Source: Mageeibacillus sp. UBA4314 (GTDB lineage: Bacteria; Bacillota; Clostridia; Saccharofermentanales; Saccharofermentanaceae). Taken from it: 28,618 nucleotides of DNA. The notes beneath the pieces were generated by a model that worked only from the letters and a program-made list of their open reading frames with translations, was not told the DNA's origin and did not search any database. The stretch covers positions 1-28,618 of the forward strand of contig DGUI01000029.1 in NCBI GenBank assembly GCA_002394605.1. Direction: 5' to 3'. Position 1 is the stretch's first letter, and every line of letters starts with the position of its first letter. The position numbers were made by a program, and so were the translations under genes. Below are positions 15,271 through 24,056 of the stretch, one piece after another.

Positions 15271-15440
15271 TGATTGTTCAGACTAACATTCAGACTGGAG
15301 GTGGTTAGTCTGAGGACTTGTCTGACTATTCTGACTAACGTTCAGACTGGAGGTGGTTAGTCTGAGCGATTGTCTGACTATTCAGACTACCATTCAGACT
15401 GGAGGCGGTTAGTCTGAGCGATTGTCTGACTGACAATCCT
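15271..15440 (+). repeat. 52-bp tandem repeats, locus B
   Basis: Three CAGACTGGAGG-containing units begin at 15291, 15343 and 15395, a period of 52 bp, with alternating GTCTGA and TCAGAC words that can pair internally. Period and word order match the repeats at 43-130 in the same orientation and those at 24193-24380 in reverse, though the sequences have diverged more. Confidence 0.85.
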
Positions 15441-15532
15441 TGTCCAATACACCTGGTGAGACTGGCAACGCCGGATGCCACCAGGGACACCGTTGATCAA
15501 GGTCATGGGATCAGCTCATTCTATAATCCACT

Positions 15533-15790
15533 CTATGTATTTTCATTACATAGAGGTGAAGCCGATGTCCGGTATTTTGTCCATGTAAATTAAAAACATT
15601 GACAAAAACATGGACAAAGAGTTGATGGGCGACCTGTGTCCGGGATATTGTCCATGTAAATTAAAAACATTGACAAAAACATGGACAAAGAGTCGATGGA
15701 CGGCCGATGTCCGGTATTTTGTCCATGTAAACCAAAAACATTGACAAAAACATGGACAAAGAGTCGATTCTATGTTTTTTCATTACATAG
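15533..15790 (+). repeat. 71-bp tandem repeat array bracketed by two 21-bp CTATG...CATAG palindromes
   Basis: Units start at 15567, 15638 and 15709 (period exactly 71; the last is cut near 15768). Each contains TTGTCCATGT and ACATGGACAA as inverted arms around an AT-rich loop. The array is flanked by direct copies of a 21-bp palindrome at 15533-15553 and 15770-15790. Outside these, CATTCTATAA and TTATAGAATG form a further inverted pair. In loci A and C the same palindrome occurs once, without the array. The words GCCACC..GGGACACC occur at both ends (about 15475 and 15839). No credible gene lies in 15111-15977. Confidence 0.85.
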
Positions 15791-15977
15791 AGCAATTTAT
15801 AGAATGGATCGTCAGACAGTCATAAACCAACACTCATATGCCACCCGGGACACCTTTGCAGAAGTACTGCTGCATCATCAGCAGAGCATAAGAAAGCAGA
15901 ATACAACAAACACCCCCTTTTCGCGTGTTATTTGATATACTTATTATGTTTTATTATCTAGTAGGGGAGACGATCAG

Positions 15978-18900
15978 ATGATTGATTTCTATAATGCTTT
16001 TATCTCATATAAGCATGCTGACCTTGACACGAAGGTGGCTGAGCATGTGCAGAGGAACCTGGAGAGATTCAGGATCCCCGGGAAGATCAAGAAGAAGACG
16101 GGCAGGAAGAAGATCGAGAGGATCTTCAGAGATAAGGACGAGCTGCCGATCACGAGCGATCTGACGGATACGATCTCGAATGCCCTTGAGAAGGCGGAGT
16201 ATCTCATTGTCATCTGCTCTCCCAATACGAAGCAGTCGATCTGGGTCAGGAGGGAGATACAGTTCTTCCTGAGGAACCACACGAAGAATCAGATCCTGAC
16301 TGTCCTGGCAGGCGGAGAGCCGCAGGATGTTATCCCCGAAGAACTTCTGTCCGATGAGAGGATGGTCGAGAATGAGATGGGCATCAAGACGAGCGTCAAG
16401 GTGCCGATCGAACCGTTGTCATGCGATTACAGGATGCCGTTCAAGAAGGCAAAGAATGAGGAGCTTCCGAGGCTGGCATCAGCGCTTATCGGATGTTCAT
16501 ATGATGAACTTGTGAGAAGACAGCGTCAGTACAAGATGCGCAGGATGGGCATCATCGGTGCGGCCGTGATCGCGGGGATGATCGTCTTTGGCGGGTATAT
16601 GACATACAGCAGGATGAAGATCGACAAGAGTTACCGCGAGCAGCTGATCAGCCAGTCGAAGTATCTGGCGAACGAATCGGAGAAGTATCTTGAGGATGGC
16701 CAGAGGATCGAGGCTTTGCAGCTTGCGCTTGCTTCTCTTCCGAAGGACGGGGATGATGAGCGTCCCGTTACTCCTGAGGCCTTGAGGGCGATCACGAATG
16801 CGACGAGGGCTTATACGACGAACAGCGGATTCAGCATAGATTCAGACTGGAATTACCAGATGCCGAACCTCGTTGATTCTTTCGTGGTGTCACCTAAGGG
16901 AAGCTATCTTGCTGCCAAGGATGTGCTCAATAATGTCATGGTATGGGATTCCAAGACTCATCAGGTCGTATTGAACAAGTATTGTGACGGGATGAACGGG
17001 ATGCATTTTCTCGAAGATGAGTCGCTCATGATCTGGAACAGTAAGGAGGTTGTGGACTACACTTTACCTGACGGAAACAAGAAATGGAATTATGTGCTCA
17101 CTGATGAGTATTTCCAGCGGGCGGATCTGATGGAAGGCAGTAATAGTGTGATAATGCGCACGACGGAGAGCTTCTTGCTGGAGTTCGATAAGACTAACGG
17201 AAAACTGCTGCAGAAGATCGAGGTCCCTGATACATATGGCGGAGAGGTCCTGTCATTCAGCAAGACTGTCCTGTCACCCAATGGGAAGCGGATTGCGATA
17301 GAATGCTATGTCGGCTCTAAGTATGCACTGGGCATCTATGACCTTACGACAAAGAGACTTAATGTCTCCGCCTTGCAGGAGGAGGCCATGTGCGCAGTCG
17401 AATGGGGAGATGATGACCATGTAATGACAGCTACGCCTTCGAATATGTTTTCTTCATCATACGCATGGGGCGACAGATCTTTTATCAAGAACGACACAAC
17501 TATCGTTGACTGCTATAACCCGAATACGATGATCAAGCTGTGGACACAGGAGATGTCGAGTATAGGCGTAATGCGCGCAACAGGGTTTTTAAGGCTTCCT
17601 GCCAAGAAGGCCATCTGCTTCTATCATGCGAATGCTGCATCGATATATGATTGCGCTACCGGTAAGGTCATTCACGGAGGATGTGTATATGATTCCATCG
17701 TAAGTGCAAGTGATGTTGACGGTGACGGAATGCCTGTATATGTTACGCGGGACGGAGGTTTTGCTTCGCCGATGCCTGAGTCTGCCATTGATATGTTCTC
17801 TTACATGGATTGTTTCTCTGACGGCCTCAATTCTGCAACTGTAAACGGCGGGGTCTATGCCTGCAAGGATTTCAGTACGAGGATCATACACTATGACTCA
17901 TATATCAGTGATGAGGATATTCAGCTTATCGATGGTATAAAGATCAGCGGTTATCAGATCGGTTCGTTTGTCGATGATGAAGTTCTCGCTTTCGTATCAG
18001 GAGAAGATACGGGCGTTACGGCGTTCTTTATCGATCCTGCCACTCATAAGTTAATGAATTCCACGGTGCTTGATGAGGAAGGTACTAATGCATCTTATTA
18101 TACTATCCTCGGAAGGTATCAGGATGAGTTATTCTTCTGCTTCAGGGGGTTTGACGGTACTTCACTCGTTGCGGTGAACTTCAGAACGGGCAACACCAGA
18201 ACGATCGCTTTGGACCAGGTCTTCTACATTGTATCAGAAGCTGATGTTTTTGCAGACGGAAAGTATGTCTGTATCGAGCAGGACAAGAAAACAAAGGAAT
18301 ATGAAGTCAGTATCTATGACGTAACCGACGGCAAGAAGATGTCTTATACGATCGAAGACTTTGATAGGGCTTCCGTGCCTTCTGCACCTGAATACCTGGA
18401 GAAGGCGAATGTTGTCTATGTTTCAAATCCTTCCGGCGAATATATCATTGATATCGACAAAGCCAAAGTCAGTGATGTTGCCGTGCCTAACAACTGGTCA
18501 GGATCTCTGTGTTCCGCTGAAGATGATACCGGTTCGATCATGGCAGTTGCAGATAATAACTACATATTGATCCTCAACAAGGATGGTTCTGTTGAGCGTC
18601 AGATTTCCACGAATGGAATGACGCCTCTTGGCATGTGCTTCCACAAGATGGGAGAGAAGGACCCCATGACTCTCTATGTAGCGTATAACAACGGATCCAT
18701 GTACAGGTATGATCCTGAGTCTGGAAGCTTTACCGGCAGCTCGAACATCACTGCTTACGACAGGGTATACGACTTCAAGGCAAAGTTCTCTTTCGATGAT
18801 GAAAATAAGACTCTGACCATACGCATCGGCGAGCTCTGTGATGTTATCGAGACTGATACATGGGTAGAGACAATATGCGTGCAAAACTGCATGGGTTACT

Positions 18901-19064
18901 GCAGGAAGAGTGATGAGTTCTACGCAGTGACTTTCACGGACTCAAACGAGAAATACCTCGGATACTTCAAGCACTACAGTCTTGAAGACCTGAAGAACAA
19001 GGCAAAGGAAACACTGCAGGGAATAGAGCCTGCAGAAGACCTGAAGTCACTGTACGGGATCTGA
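15978..19064 (+). CDS. TIR domain, transmembrane, beta-propeller protein
   Basis: 1028 residues. Residues 1-175 form a TIR domain: NAFISYKHAD at the N terminus and SIWVRREIQ containing W89-x-x-x-E93, the usual position of the catalytic Glu of NAD-cleaving TIRs. One transmembrane helix follows (about 191-210), then a helical linker (LISQSKYLANESEKYL, RIEALQLALASLPK) as in proteins that join signalling domains to WD40-like propellers, and ~750 residues of degenerate beta-propeller blades. The TIR would be cytoplasmic and the propeller outside. Possible roles are NAD-based defence or signalling; this is inference. GGGGAG lies 8 nt upstream. Its stop is 4 bp from that of the convergent DHH gene. 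Confidence 0.9.
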   Translation: MIDFYNAFISYKHADLDTKVAEHVQRNLERFRIPGKIKKKTGRKKIERIFRDKDELPITSDLTDTISNALEKAEYLIVICSPNTKQSIWVRREIQFFLRNHTKNQILTVLAGGEPQDVIPEELLSDERMVENEMGIKTSVKVPIEPLSCDYRMPFKKAKNEELPRLASALIGCSYDELVRRQRQYKMRRMGIIGAAVIAGMIVFGGYMTYSRMKIDKSYREQLISQSKYLANESEKYLEDGQRIEALQLALASLPKDGDDERPVTPEALRAITNATRAYTTNSGFSIDSDWNYQMPNLVDSFVVSPKGSYLAAKDVLNNVMVWDSKTHQVVLNKYCDGMNGMHFLEDESLMIWNSKEVVDYTLPDGNKKWNYVLTDEYFQRADLMEGSNSVIMRTTESFLLEFDKTNGKLLQKIEVPDTYGGEVLSFSKTVLSPNGKRIAIECYVGSKYALGIYDLTTKRLNVSALQEEAMCAVEWGDDDHVMTATPSNMFSSSYAWGDRSFIKNDTTIVDCYNPNTMIKLWTQEMSSIGVMRATGFLRLPAKKAICFYHANAASIYDCATGKVIHGGCVYDSIVSASDVDGDGMPVYVTRDGGFASPMPESAIDMFSYMDCFSDGLNSATVNGGVYACKDFSTRIIHYDSYISDEDIQLIDGIKISGYQIGSFVDDEVLAFVSGEDTGVTAFFIDPATHKLMNSTVLDEEGTNASYYTILGRYQDELFFCFRGFDGTSLVAVNFRTGNTRTIALDQVFYIVSEADVFADGKYVCIEQDKKTKEYEVSIYDVTDGKKMSYTIEDFDRASVPSAPEYLEKANVVYVSNPSGEYIIDIDKAKVSDVAVPNNWSGSLCSAEDDTGSIMAVADNNYILILNKDGSVERQISTNGMTPLGMCFHKMGEKDPMTLYVAYNNGSMYRYDPESGSFTGSSNITAYDRVYDFKAKFSFDDENKTLTIRIGELCDVIETDTWVETICVQNCMGYCRKSDEFYAVTFTDSNEKYLGYFKHYSLEDLKNKAKETLQGIEPAEDLKSLYGI

Positions 19065-19068
19065 GATA

Positions 19069-20550
19069 TCAGATCTCCTTATAAAGTTGATCGAAAAGGC
19101 GGCCCTTTATGATGTATATGTCATGAGGGTCGTCTTGTCTTACTGCGATGATGTCGCCAGGATTGCCGGAATAGTACTTCTCATCGTCCCACGCGGTGAA
19201 GAGCTTCGTAGGCATCGTGAGTTCTGCAGCATAGATGACAGACGTGCCCGGAGGACTGATAACAGTCTTGGCGTAAGGAATGACAGGCTTGGTGACGCCC
19301 GTTGCCAGATCTCTTATGGTAGGCTGGTATTCAAAATCCTTCACGAAAACGAATCCCGTCATCTGATAGCTGTTCACGAGCTTCTCTTCCTTGATCGGAT
19401 AGATCTCTCCCTCGATGCCTATCATGAGGTATGTATCGTCAGCGATCGTGACATTGACGTCGCCCTCGAGTGTTCTTATCTCAACGAGCGTTCCGGAAGG
19501 AAATACATCAGTGAGCTTAACTGTTCCGAGCCTCTGTTCACGCTTGGTGTAGAGCTTCATGAGCGATGTATCAAGGATAGTATCCTTGGCATAGATGATA
19601 ACGTAGGAATCGTAATAACTGCGGATCCTGCCCGCGATGACTTCAGATATTGACGAAGTTATCTTATCAGGCCAGATCGTGCCGCCGGCCTTCAGGAGAT
19701 GGCCTCCGCCCCCGCCAATGCCGTCGGCGATATATGATGCAAGTTCATTAGCATGGACTTCCTTGACGCAGGACCTTACGGAGAACTTGATCTCAGACTG
19801 TGAAGCAAAGTATGCAACACATACATCAACATCAGCGGTCTCCATCGCGAAATCGCTTATGACGCCAAGGATGTTGGGGTCGCAGGGCTCTGCGTGGATT
19901 ATGAGATACCTGTTCTCCGGATGATAATCATAGTCGAAGATCGCCTTGCCTGTTATCTTGAGTTCCTCGAGGGAGATGTTGGAATTGCTCATCTCCGTGA
20001 TGAGACTCTTGTTGATGATCAGGTTATCGATCATATCACGGTCCAACGGGTGGGATAATTCCGAGAACTTGTTGGTATCCGTGTAAAGTCCGTAGTAGAG
20101 GGCTGTGGCAAGATTCTTGTTCAGATTGACATCGAGGTCTTCCACTCTCATCATGTCCCATATGACAGTCGCACAGCTTCCGACGCTCCTCCTTACCTCG
20201 TTGAGTTCAGGAAGATTTACCGTAGGCTGGTGATGGTCGATCACGGCATATGTCTTTGCATCTGTGTTGGTGACGTTGCGCTGGCCGATCTGGCAGTCGC
20301 AGGTGATAAGGAGCTCGGGAACCCTGTCGAAGTCAGGAGCGTATTCGATCGGTATCTCAAGCTGAGTCACCATCATGAGGAGGTTGCTCTTCGAGATCAT
20401 ATTGGCTCCTCTGTAGATGAATTCCGGCTTCTTGTCATGTGCAAGAAAGTATTCATAAAGAGCGAATCCTGAAGCGATCGCATCGGCATCAGGGTTGTCG
20501 TGACACTGTATTACGATATCGTCGTAAACGAGAAGTTCTTCTAGTCTCAT
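19069..20550 (-). CDS. DHH family phosphoesterase (NrnA-like) with C-terminal extension
   Basis: 493 residues. The DHH domain has HDNPDADA (17-24), CDCQ (D85) and DHH (105-107) metal-binding motifs; the DHHA1 part has the GGGGGH substrate motif (about 279-284). Such enzymes hydrolyse short RNA, pAp or cyclic-dinucleotide linears. Family members of this type are ~320 residues; here ~190 more form a beta-rich extension with GNPGDIIAVRQ and IIKGRLFDQLYKEI, resembling a PGDYG-type domain. The second of two tandem ATGs is chosen because GGAGG is too close to the first (3 versus 6 nt). Exact substrate unknown. Confidence 0.9.
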   Translation of the reverse strand: MRLEELLVYDDIVIQCHDNPDADAIASGFALYEYFLAHDKKPEFIYRGANMISKSNLLMMVTQLEIPIEYAPDFDRVPELLITCDCQIGQRNVTNTDAKTYAVIDHHQPTVNLPELNEVRRSVGSCATVIWDMMRVEDLDVNLNKNLATALYYGLYTDTNKFSELSHPLDRDMIDNLIINKSLITEMSNSNISLEELKITGKAIFDYDYHPENRYLIIHAEPCDPNILGVISDFAMETADVDVCVAYFASQSEIKFSVRSCVKEVHANELASYIADGIGGGGGHLLKAGGTIWPDKITSSISEVIAGRIRSYYDSYVIIYAKDTILDTSLMKLYTKREQRLGTVKLTDVFPSGTLVEIRTLEGDVNVTIADDTYLMIGIEGEIYPIKEEKLVNSYQMTGFVFVKDFEYQPTIRDLATGVTKPVIPYAKTVISPPGTSVIYAAELTMPTKLFTAWDDEKYYSGNPGDIIAVRQDDPHDIYIIKGRLFDQLYKEI

Positions 20551-20566
20551 CATCCACCTCCGTCCT

Positions 20567-20595
20567 TTGTTAATTCTATCATATTATGCTAATAT
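20567..20595 (+). promoter_or_regulatory. Likely promoter of the TPM-like gene
   Basis: TTGTTA (20567-20572), 17 bp, TAATAT (20590-20595), about 40 nt before the ATG at 20636. Confidence 0.5.
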
Positions 20596-20635
20596 TTTAC
20601 TTGTTGATTTATACGGGAAGGGAGGGGATAGCGTC

Positions 20636-21685
20636 ATGCCACATTCATCAGGCGGCGGCTCACACGGAGGCGGCTCGCACGGCGGTTCACATCATTCCTC
20701 ACACTCCCGATCCTCTTCGCATGGACGCGGGGGGAGTCCGTTCAGCTATGCACCTCGTCTCAGGACATCGAGATCCTACTTTCCCGGAGCTAAGACGTTC
20801 TTCTATTATGGCAGTGACAACAAGCCTGAATTCCTTTATGCCAACATGGATGTTACCAAAGTAGGAAGCGGCGCTAAAGGGCTTTTGTGGCTCATTCTCT
20901 TTGTTCCTCTCCTTATCTTCCTTATCCTCGGTTTCTCAAAGACGATGTTCGACATTCCGGTGAAGCTCGGTTCCTATCCGGATACAAAGATAGTCATCGA
21001 TGACAGGACCGGAATCCTGAGTCCCGTTGAGGAGGAGAACCTGAGGGATAAGTTTGAGGTTTTTCAGTATAAGACGAATATCACTCCTGCGATCATCACG
21101 GTCAATAATGAGGATTGGAATAAGAATTATACATCGCTCGAGAATTACGCGTATGACCTGTATGTTAATACTTTCGATGACGAGTCACACTGGCTGTTCG
21201 TGTATTCGCAGCCCGTGAATAAGACCTCAGGTTTTGTCGACTGGTACTGGGAGGGCATGCAGGGAGACCTTACCGATAAGATCCTTACTCCGGGCAAGAC
21301 TACAAGGTTCAACAACAACGTGCAGCGCAAGCTCCTTAAGGATGACTGTACCGTAGGTGATGCATTCGCTGAAGCGGTCAACGAGTTTAGCGGCACTGTA
21401 ATGGAAGTCAATGTCAACTGGTTTCTTATGCCGTTTGCACTGATAGCCTTGGGCATAGTCGGGCTTTGTGCTTTCTTTGTGATAGACTACCACCCGTTCC
21501 GTGCCAAAAAGTTTAAGAAGATGGTCGACTGCAGCGGCGAAGTGATCAGACAGGAGGCCTGTGAGTACTGCGGCGGGACATATGTCGTAGGACATCATAC
21601 GAGCTGCCCTTACTGTGCAGCTCCGGTAAGACCGCATGATCTTGCGGTAGATGGTGAAGGAAGGATAACGGGGATAATAAAATAA
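20636..21685 (+). CDS. TPM-like membrane protein with Gly/His/Ser-rich N terminus and C-terminal zinc ribbon
   Basis: 349 residues. A low-complexity Gly/His/Ser stretch (1-35), a transmembrane helix (about 82-100), a TPM-type domain (about 115-245: IVIDDRTGILSPVEEENL, then an ITVNNEDW strand and HWLFVYS), a second helix (about 263-284), and a zinc ribbon with C309, C312, C324 and C327. TPM domains sit on membranes and are implicated in phosphatase or repair-factor-like roles, but this layout is not assigned. The start is the ATG 8 nt after GGGAGGGG; a longer frame begins 23 codons earlier without a ribosome site. Divergent from the DHH gene. Confidence 0.82.
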   Translation: MPHSSGGGSHGGGSHGGSHHSSHSRSSSHGRGGSPFSYAPRLRTSRSYFPGAKTFFYYGSDNKPEFLYANMDVTKVGSGAKGLLWLILFVPLLIFLILGFSKTMFDIPVKLGSYPDTKIVIDDRTGILSPVEEENLRDKFEVFQYKTNITPAIITVNNEDWNKNYTSLENYAYDLYVNTFDDESHWLFVYSQPVNKTSGFVDWYWEGMQGDLTDKILTPGKTTRFNNNVQRKLLKDDCTVGDAFAEAVNEFSGTVMEVNVNWFLMPFALIALGIVGLCAFFVIDYHPFRAKKFKKMVDCSGEVIRQEACEYCGGTYVVGHHTSCPYCAAPVRPHDLAVDGEGRITGIIK

Positions 21686-21758
21686 TCTGTTCAGCGTGCA
21701 ACATTTCGGGTCTCACGGTTGTATTAATGACAGAAAACCTGATATGGAGGGCAAGATA

Positions 21759-22094
21759 ATGAAGGTAACACCTGTTAAGAACTATAAGATCCCGCTCTTT
21801 GCAGCTGGCATGACTGCCATAATGCTGGCATCCGCAGCAACGGGCTGTTCCGATCCCAAGAGGATCAGAAGGGATGTTCCGGACAAGGCGGATCCCACGA
21901 CAAGAGCAGTCGACATAGCCGGTGACATTCAGGTGGTTGATCCCACAGACGACCCGGTACAGCTCGACGGTGAAGTGGCAGACACTGTGCCCACGGATGA
22001 TCTGGATATTGCAGGCGGAATGGTCTGCCCGGACCCAAGTGAGACTCCGCCTACGGCATTCCCCATAACAGGCGACAAGGCATCCTCGAAATGA
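21759..22094 (+). CDS. Small lipoprotein-like peptide, candidate radical SAM substrate
   Basis: 111 residues. An N-terminal hydrophobic signal (about 11-29) ends in SAATGC, a degenerate lipobox with C30. The rest is acidic, Pro/Thr/Asp-rich and probably unstructured. Two imperfect repeats stand out: DIAGDIQVVDPTDDP (52-66) and DIAGGMVCPDPSETP (83-97), the second with the only other Cys (C90). Start by GGAGG 7 nt upstream, 21 codons inside the longest frame. The stop overlaps the radical SAM/SPASM start (ATGA), the arrangement expected of a precursor and its modifying enzyme. I do not recognise a named family; a plain lipoprotein is the alternative. Confidence 0.7.
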   Translation: MKVTPVKNYKIPLFAAGMTAIMLASAATGCSDPKRIRRDVPDKADPTTRAVDIAGDIQVVDPTDDPVQLDGEVADTVPTDDLDIAGGMVCPDPSETPPTAFPITGDKASSK

Positions 22095-23152
22095 ATCTGA
22101 CTTTACACCTTACTGACAACTGTAACATGAACTGCAGTTACTGCATACGCGAGAAGCATCCCTGTGACATGTCGGAGGAGACTCTTATCAAGGCCTGCGA
22201 TCTTGCTTTCTCCAAGGGGAAGAGGGCCGGCCTGTGTTTCTTCGGCGGTGAGCCGCTCCTGAAGAAAGACCTGATCTATAAAGCACTGGAATACTGCAGG
22301 GCGAAGTCTGTTGAAACAGGAATGCGGTTTGACTGCAAGATGACGACGAACGGCACTTTGCTCGATGCGGGGTTTCTTGCTGTTGCAAGGGAACATGGCA
22401 TGGTGATCGGACTATCTTTCGACGGTCTGGCTCAGGATGTTGCCAGAAGATATGTCACGGGCGGCAGGACTTTCGAACTTCTGGAGAGGAAGGCAAAGCT
22501 CCTTCTGGAATACCTGCCCGATTCCATCGCCATGGCAACGATATGCCCGGATGCAGTCCCGTATTACTCGGATTCAGTCAAATACTTCTACGAACTCGGC
22601 TTTAAGAAGGTCTCCATGACTCCCGCTTACGGCCATAAGGTCTCGTGGAGTGAGGAGAAGCTGGAGGAACTTAGGGCAGAACTCGAGAAAACTGCCAAAT
22701 TCCTGGGGGAGATCTATCTTAAGGGGGCGGAATTTGACATAGGCCCGTTAGACGTCAAGATCAGGCAGATGATACGGGGATATAACCCGGATTCCAAATG
22801 TCATCTCGGTGCTAGGCAGATGCCTGTGACACCCAAAGGTGACCTGTATCCGTGCACATCCTTTATCGGTGACAAGGAATACTACCTCGGCAATGTCTAC
22901 GACGGCATAGATGAGGACAATCTCGTCCGCATCTCTTCCAAGTCCAATACACCTGAAGAGTGTCTCTCCTGTGATCTCAACAAGCGCTGCACTAATTCAT
23001 GCGGCTGCGCCAACCGGATGAATACCGGCGACGAGAACCGCGTATCACCCCTTCAGTGCGCCTATGAGCGGATGGTGATCGAAGTGTCTGATAAACTGGG
23101 AGACTATATCTATAATAAGGATCCGGAGCTTTTCACATCGAAATATTCGTGA
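22091..23152 (+). CDS. Radical SAM/SPASM domain protein
   Basis: 353 residues. The radical SAM cluster site is C11-x3-C15-x2-C18 (DNCNMNCSYCIREK), followed by GGEPLL. The C-terminal SPASM domain has at least eight cysteines: CHLGA, LYPC, CLSC, RC, NSCGC and a final QC, enough for two auxiliary Fe-S clusters as in peptide-modifying maturases. The start overlaps the stop of the small lipoprotein-like gene by 4 nt, suggesting that peptide is the substrate. Anaerobic sulfatase maturases share this fold, but no sulfatase is in the window. The product chemistry cannot be read from the sequence. Confidence 0.92.
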   Translation: MNLTLHLTDNCNMNCSYCIREKHPCDMSEETLIKACDLAFSKGKRAGLCFFGGEPLLKKDLIYKALEYCRAKSVETGMRFDCKMTTNGTLLDAGFLAVAREHGMVIGLSFDGLAQDVARRYVTGGRTFELLERKAKLLLEYLPDSIAMATICPDAVPYYSDSVKYFYELGFKKVSMTPAYGHKVSWSEEKLEELRAELEKTAKFLGEIYLKGAEFDIGPLDVKIRQMIRGYNPDSKCHLGARQMPVTPKGDLYPCTSFIGDKEYYLGNVYDGIDEDNLVRISSKSNTPEECLSCDLNKRCTNSCGCANRMNTGDENRVSPLQCAYERMVIEVSDKLGDYIYNKDPELFTSKYS

Positions 23153-23153
23153 C

Positions 23154-23181
23154 TTGACACGTCGGATTATTGTGATATTAT
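23154..23181 (+). promoter_or_regulatory. Strong promoter of the Thr/Glu-rich lipoprotein gene
   Basis: Perfect TTGACA (23154-23159), 16 bp, TGA-TATTAT (23176-23181). It begins right after the radical SAM stop, so the lipoprotein is a separate unit. Confidence 0.8.
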
Positions 23182-23217
23182 GTTGACGCTTTATTTTATG
23201 AAAGGGAGAACAAAATC

Positions 23218-23997
23218 ATGAAAAGCAAGAAGATCGTAGCACTCCTTCTCGCAGGCTGTATGGTAATGTCCATCGCTGCTTGTAACGCAAATAAGCGTAC
23301 AGACGACGATACAGACCGCACAGAGGAGTCACAGACAGAAGAGACAGAAGATACAAAAGAAACAGAGGAGCCTACCGAGAAGACTGAGAAGTCTGAGGAG
23401 TCAACAACCACTACAACAACTTCTGAGGAGACTGAGGCTACACAGGCTAGCCGTGCAGCTTACACAGGCAAGGTCATTGACTTCGAGGATATGCACTTCT
23501 TCGTAAACGGCAAGAAGTACACACTCGGTACAACAACACTTCAGGAGATGATCGATGACGGTGTTCCTTTCAAGGAGAGCGACATCAAGTATGCTTCTGA
23601 GAAGATCAAGAAGAACACACAGTCTTTCAACGGATTTGGCATCGAACTCGACAAGTTCTGGTCACCTCAGGTTTATGTTATGAACCTTTCTGATTCAGAG
23701 AAGCCCATGAGCGAGTGCGTTATCTACAGGATCTACATGCCCAGCATTGATGATCACTATCAGAACAACGCTAACCTCTCATTCGATTTCCCTTACGACA
23801 TCACAATGGATGAGCTCGTAGCAAATGCCGGTGAGCCTAAGGAAGGCGATAAGGATCACTATGACGGTGATGACGGATACTACACAGATACTTACAACTA
23901 CAAGCAGAAGTCTGAGAAGTATCTCGGTTCCAGAGAGTATTCTTTCGAGTACAAGAAGGGTGAGATCTCCAAGATCGTTATCAGCTATATCCCGTAA
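23218..23997 (+). CDS. Lipoprotein with Thr/Glu-rich linker, unknown function
   Basis: 259 residues. A lipoprotein signal peptide ends at IAAC (C22). A ~55-residue disordered linker of Thr, Glu, Asp and Lys follows (about 27-82), which would span the cell wall. The C-terminal domain (about 85-259) is a beta-rich globular region with VIDFEDMHFFVNGKKYTLG and YSFEYKKGEISKIVISYIP as first and last parts; I do not recognise the family. AAGGGAG precedes the ATG. Codon choice is strongly biased (ACA for Thr, CTC for Leu), and with the near-perfect promoter and terminator this suggests high expression. Confidence 0.85.
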   Translation: MKSKKIVALLLAGCMVMSIAACNANKRTDDDTDRTEESQTEETEDTKETEEPTEKTEKSEESTTTTTTSEETEATQASRAAYTGKVIDFEDMHFFVNGKKYTLGTTTLQEMIDDGVPFKESDIKYASEKIKKNTQSFNGFGIELDKFWSPQVYVMNLSDSEKPMSECVIYRIYMPSIDDHYQNNANLSFDFPYDITMDELVANAGEPKEGDKDHYDGDDGYYTDTYNYKQKSEKYLGSREYSFEYKKGEISKIVISYIP

Positions 23998-24022
23998 GTT
24001 TTAGCTAAAGGTAAATTGCAAG

Positions 24023-24056
24023 GAGGCTGTCTCGTGAGTGAGGCGGCCTCTTTTTT
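24023..24056 (+). terminator. Rho-independent terminator of the lipoprotein gene
   Basis: An 11-bp stem GAGGCTGTCTC / GAGGCGGCCTC (two wobble pairs) with a 6-nt loop, then six T residues. A terminal-inverted-repeat element begins at the next base. Confidence 0.92.

Noticed and set aside
15271..15790. CRISPR array
   Set aside because: The 52-bp and 71-bp units are contiguous tandem repeats without unique spacers, and no cas genes are present.
15681..15935. 84-residue protein in the 71-bp repeat region
   Set aside because: Half of it is translated tandem repeat; no ribosome site and no family.
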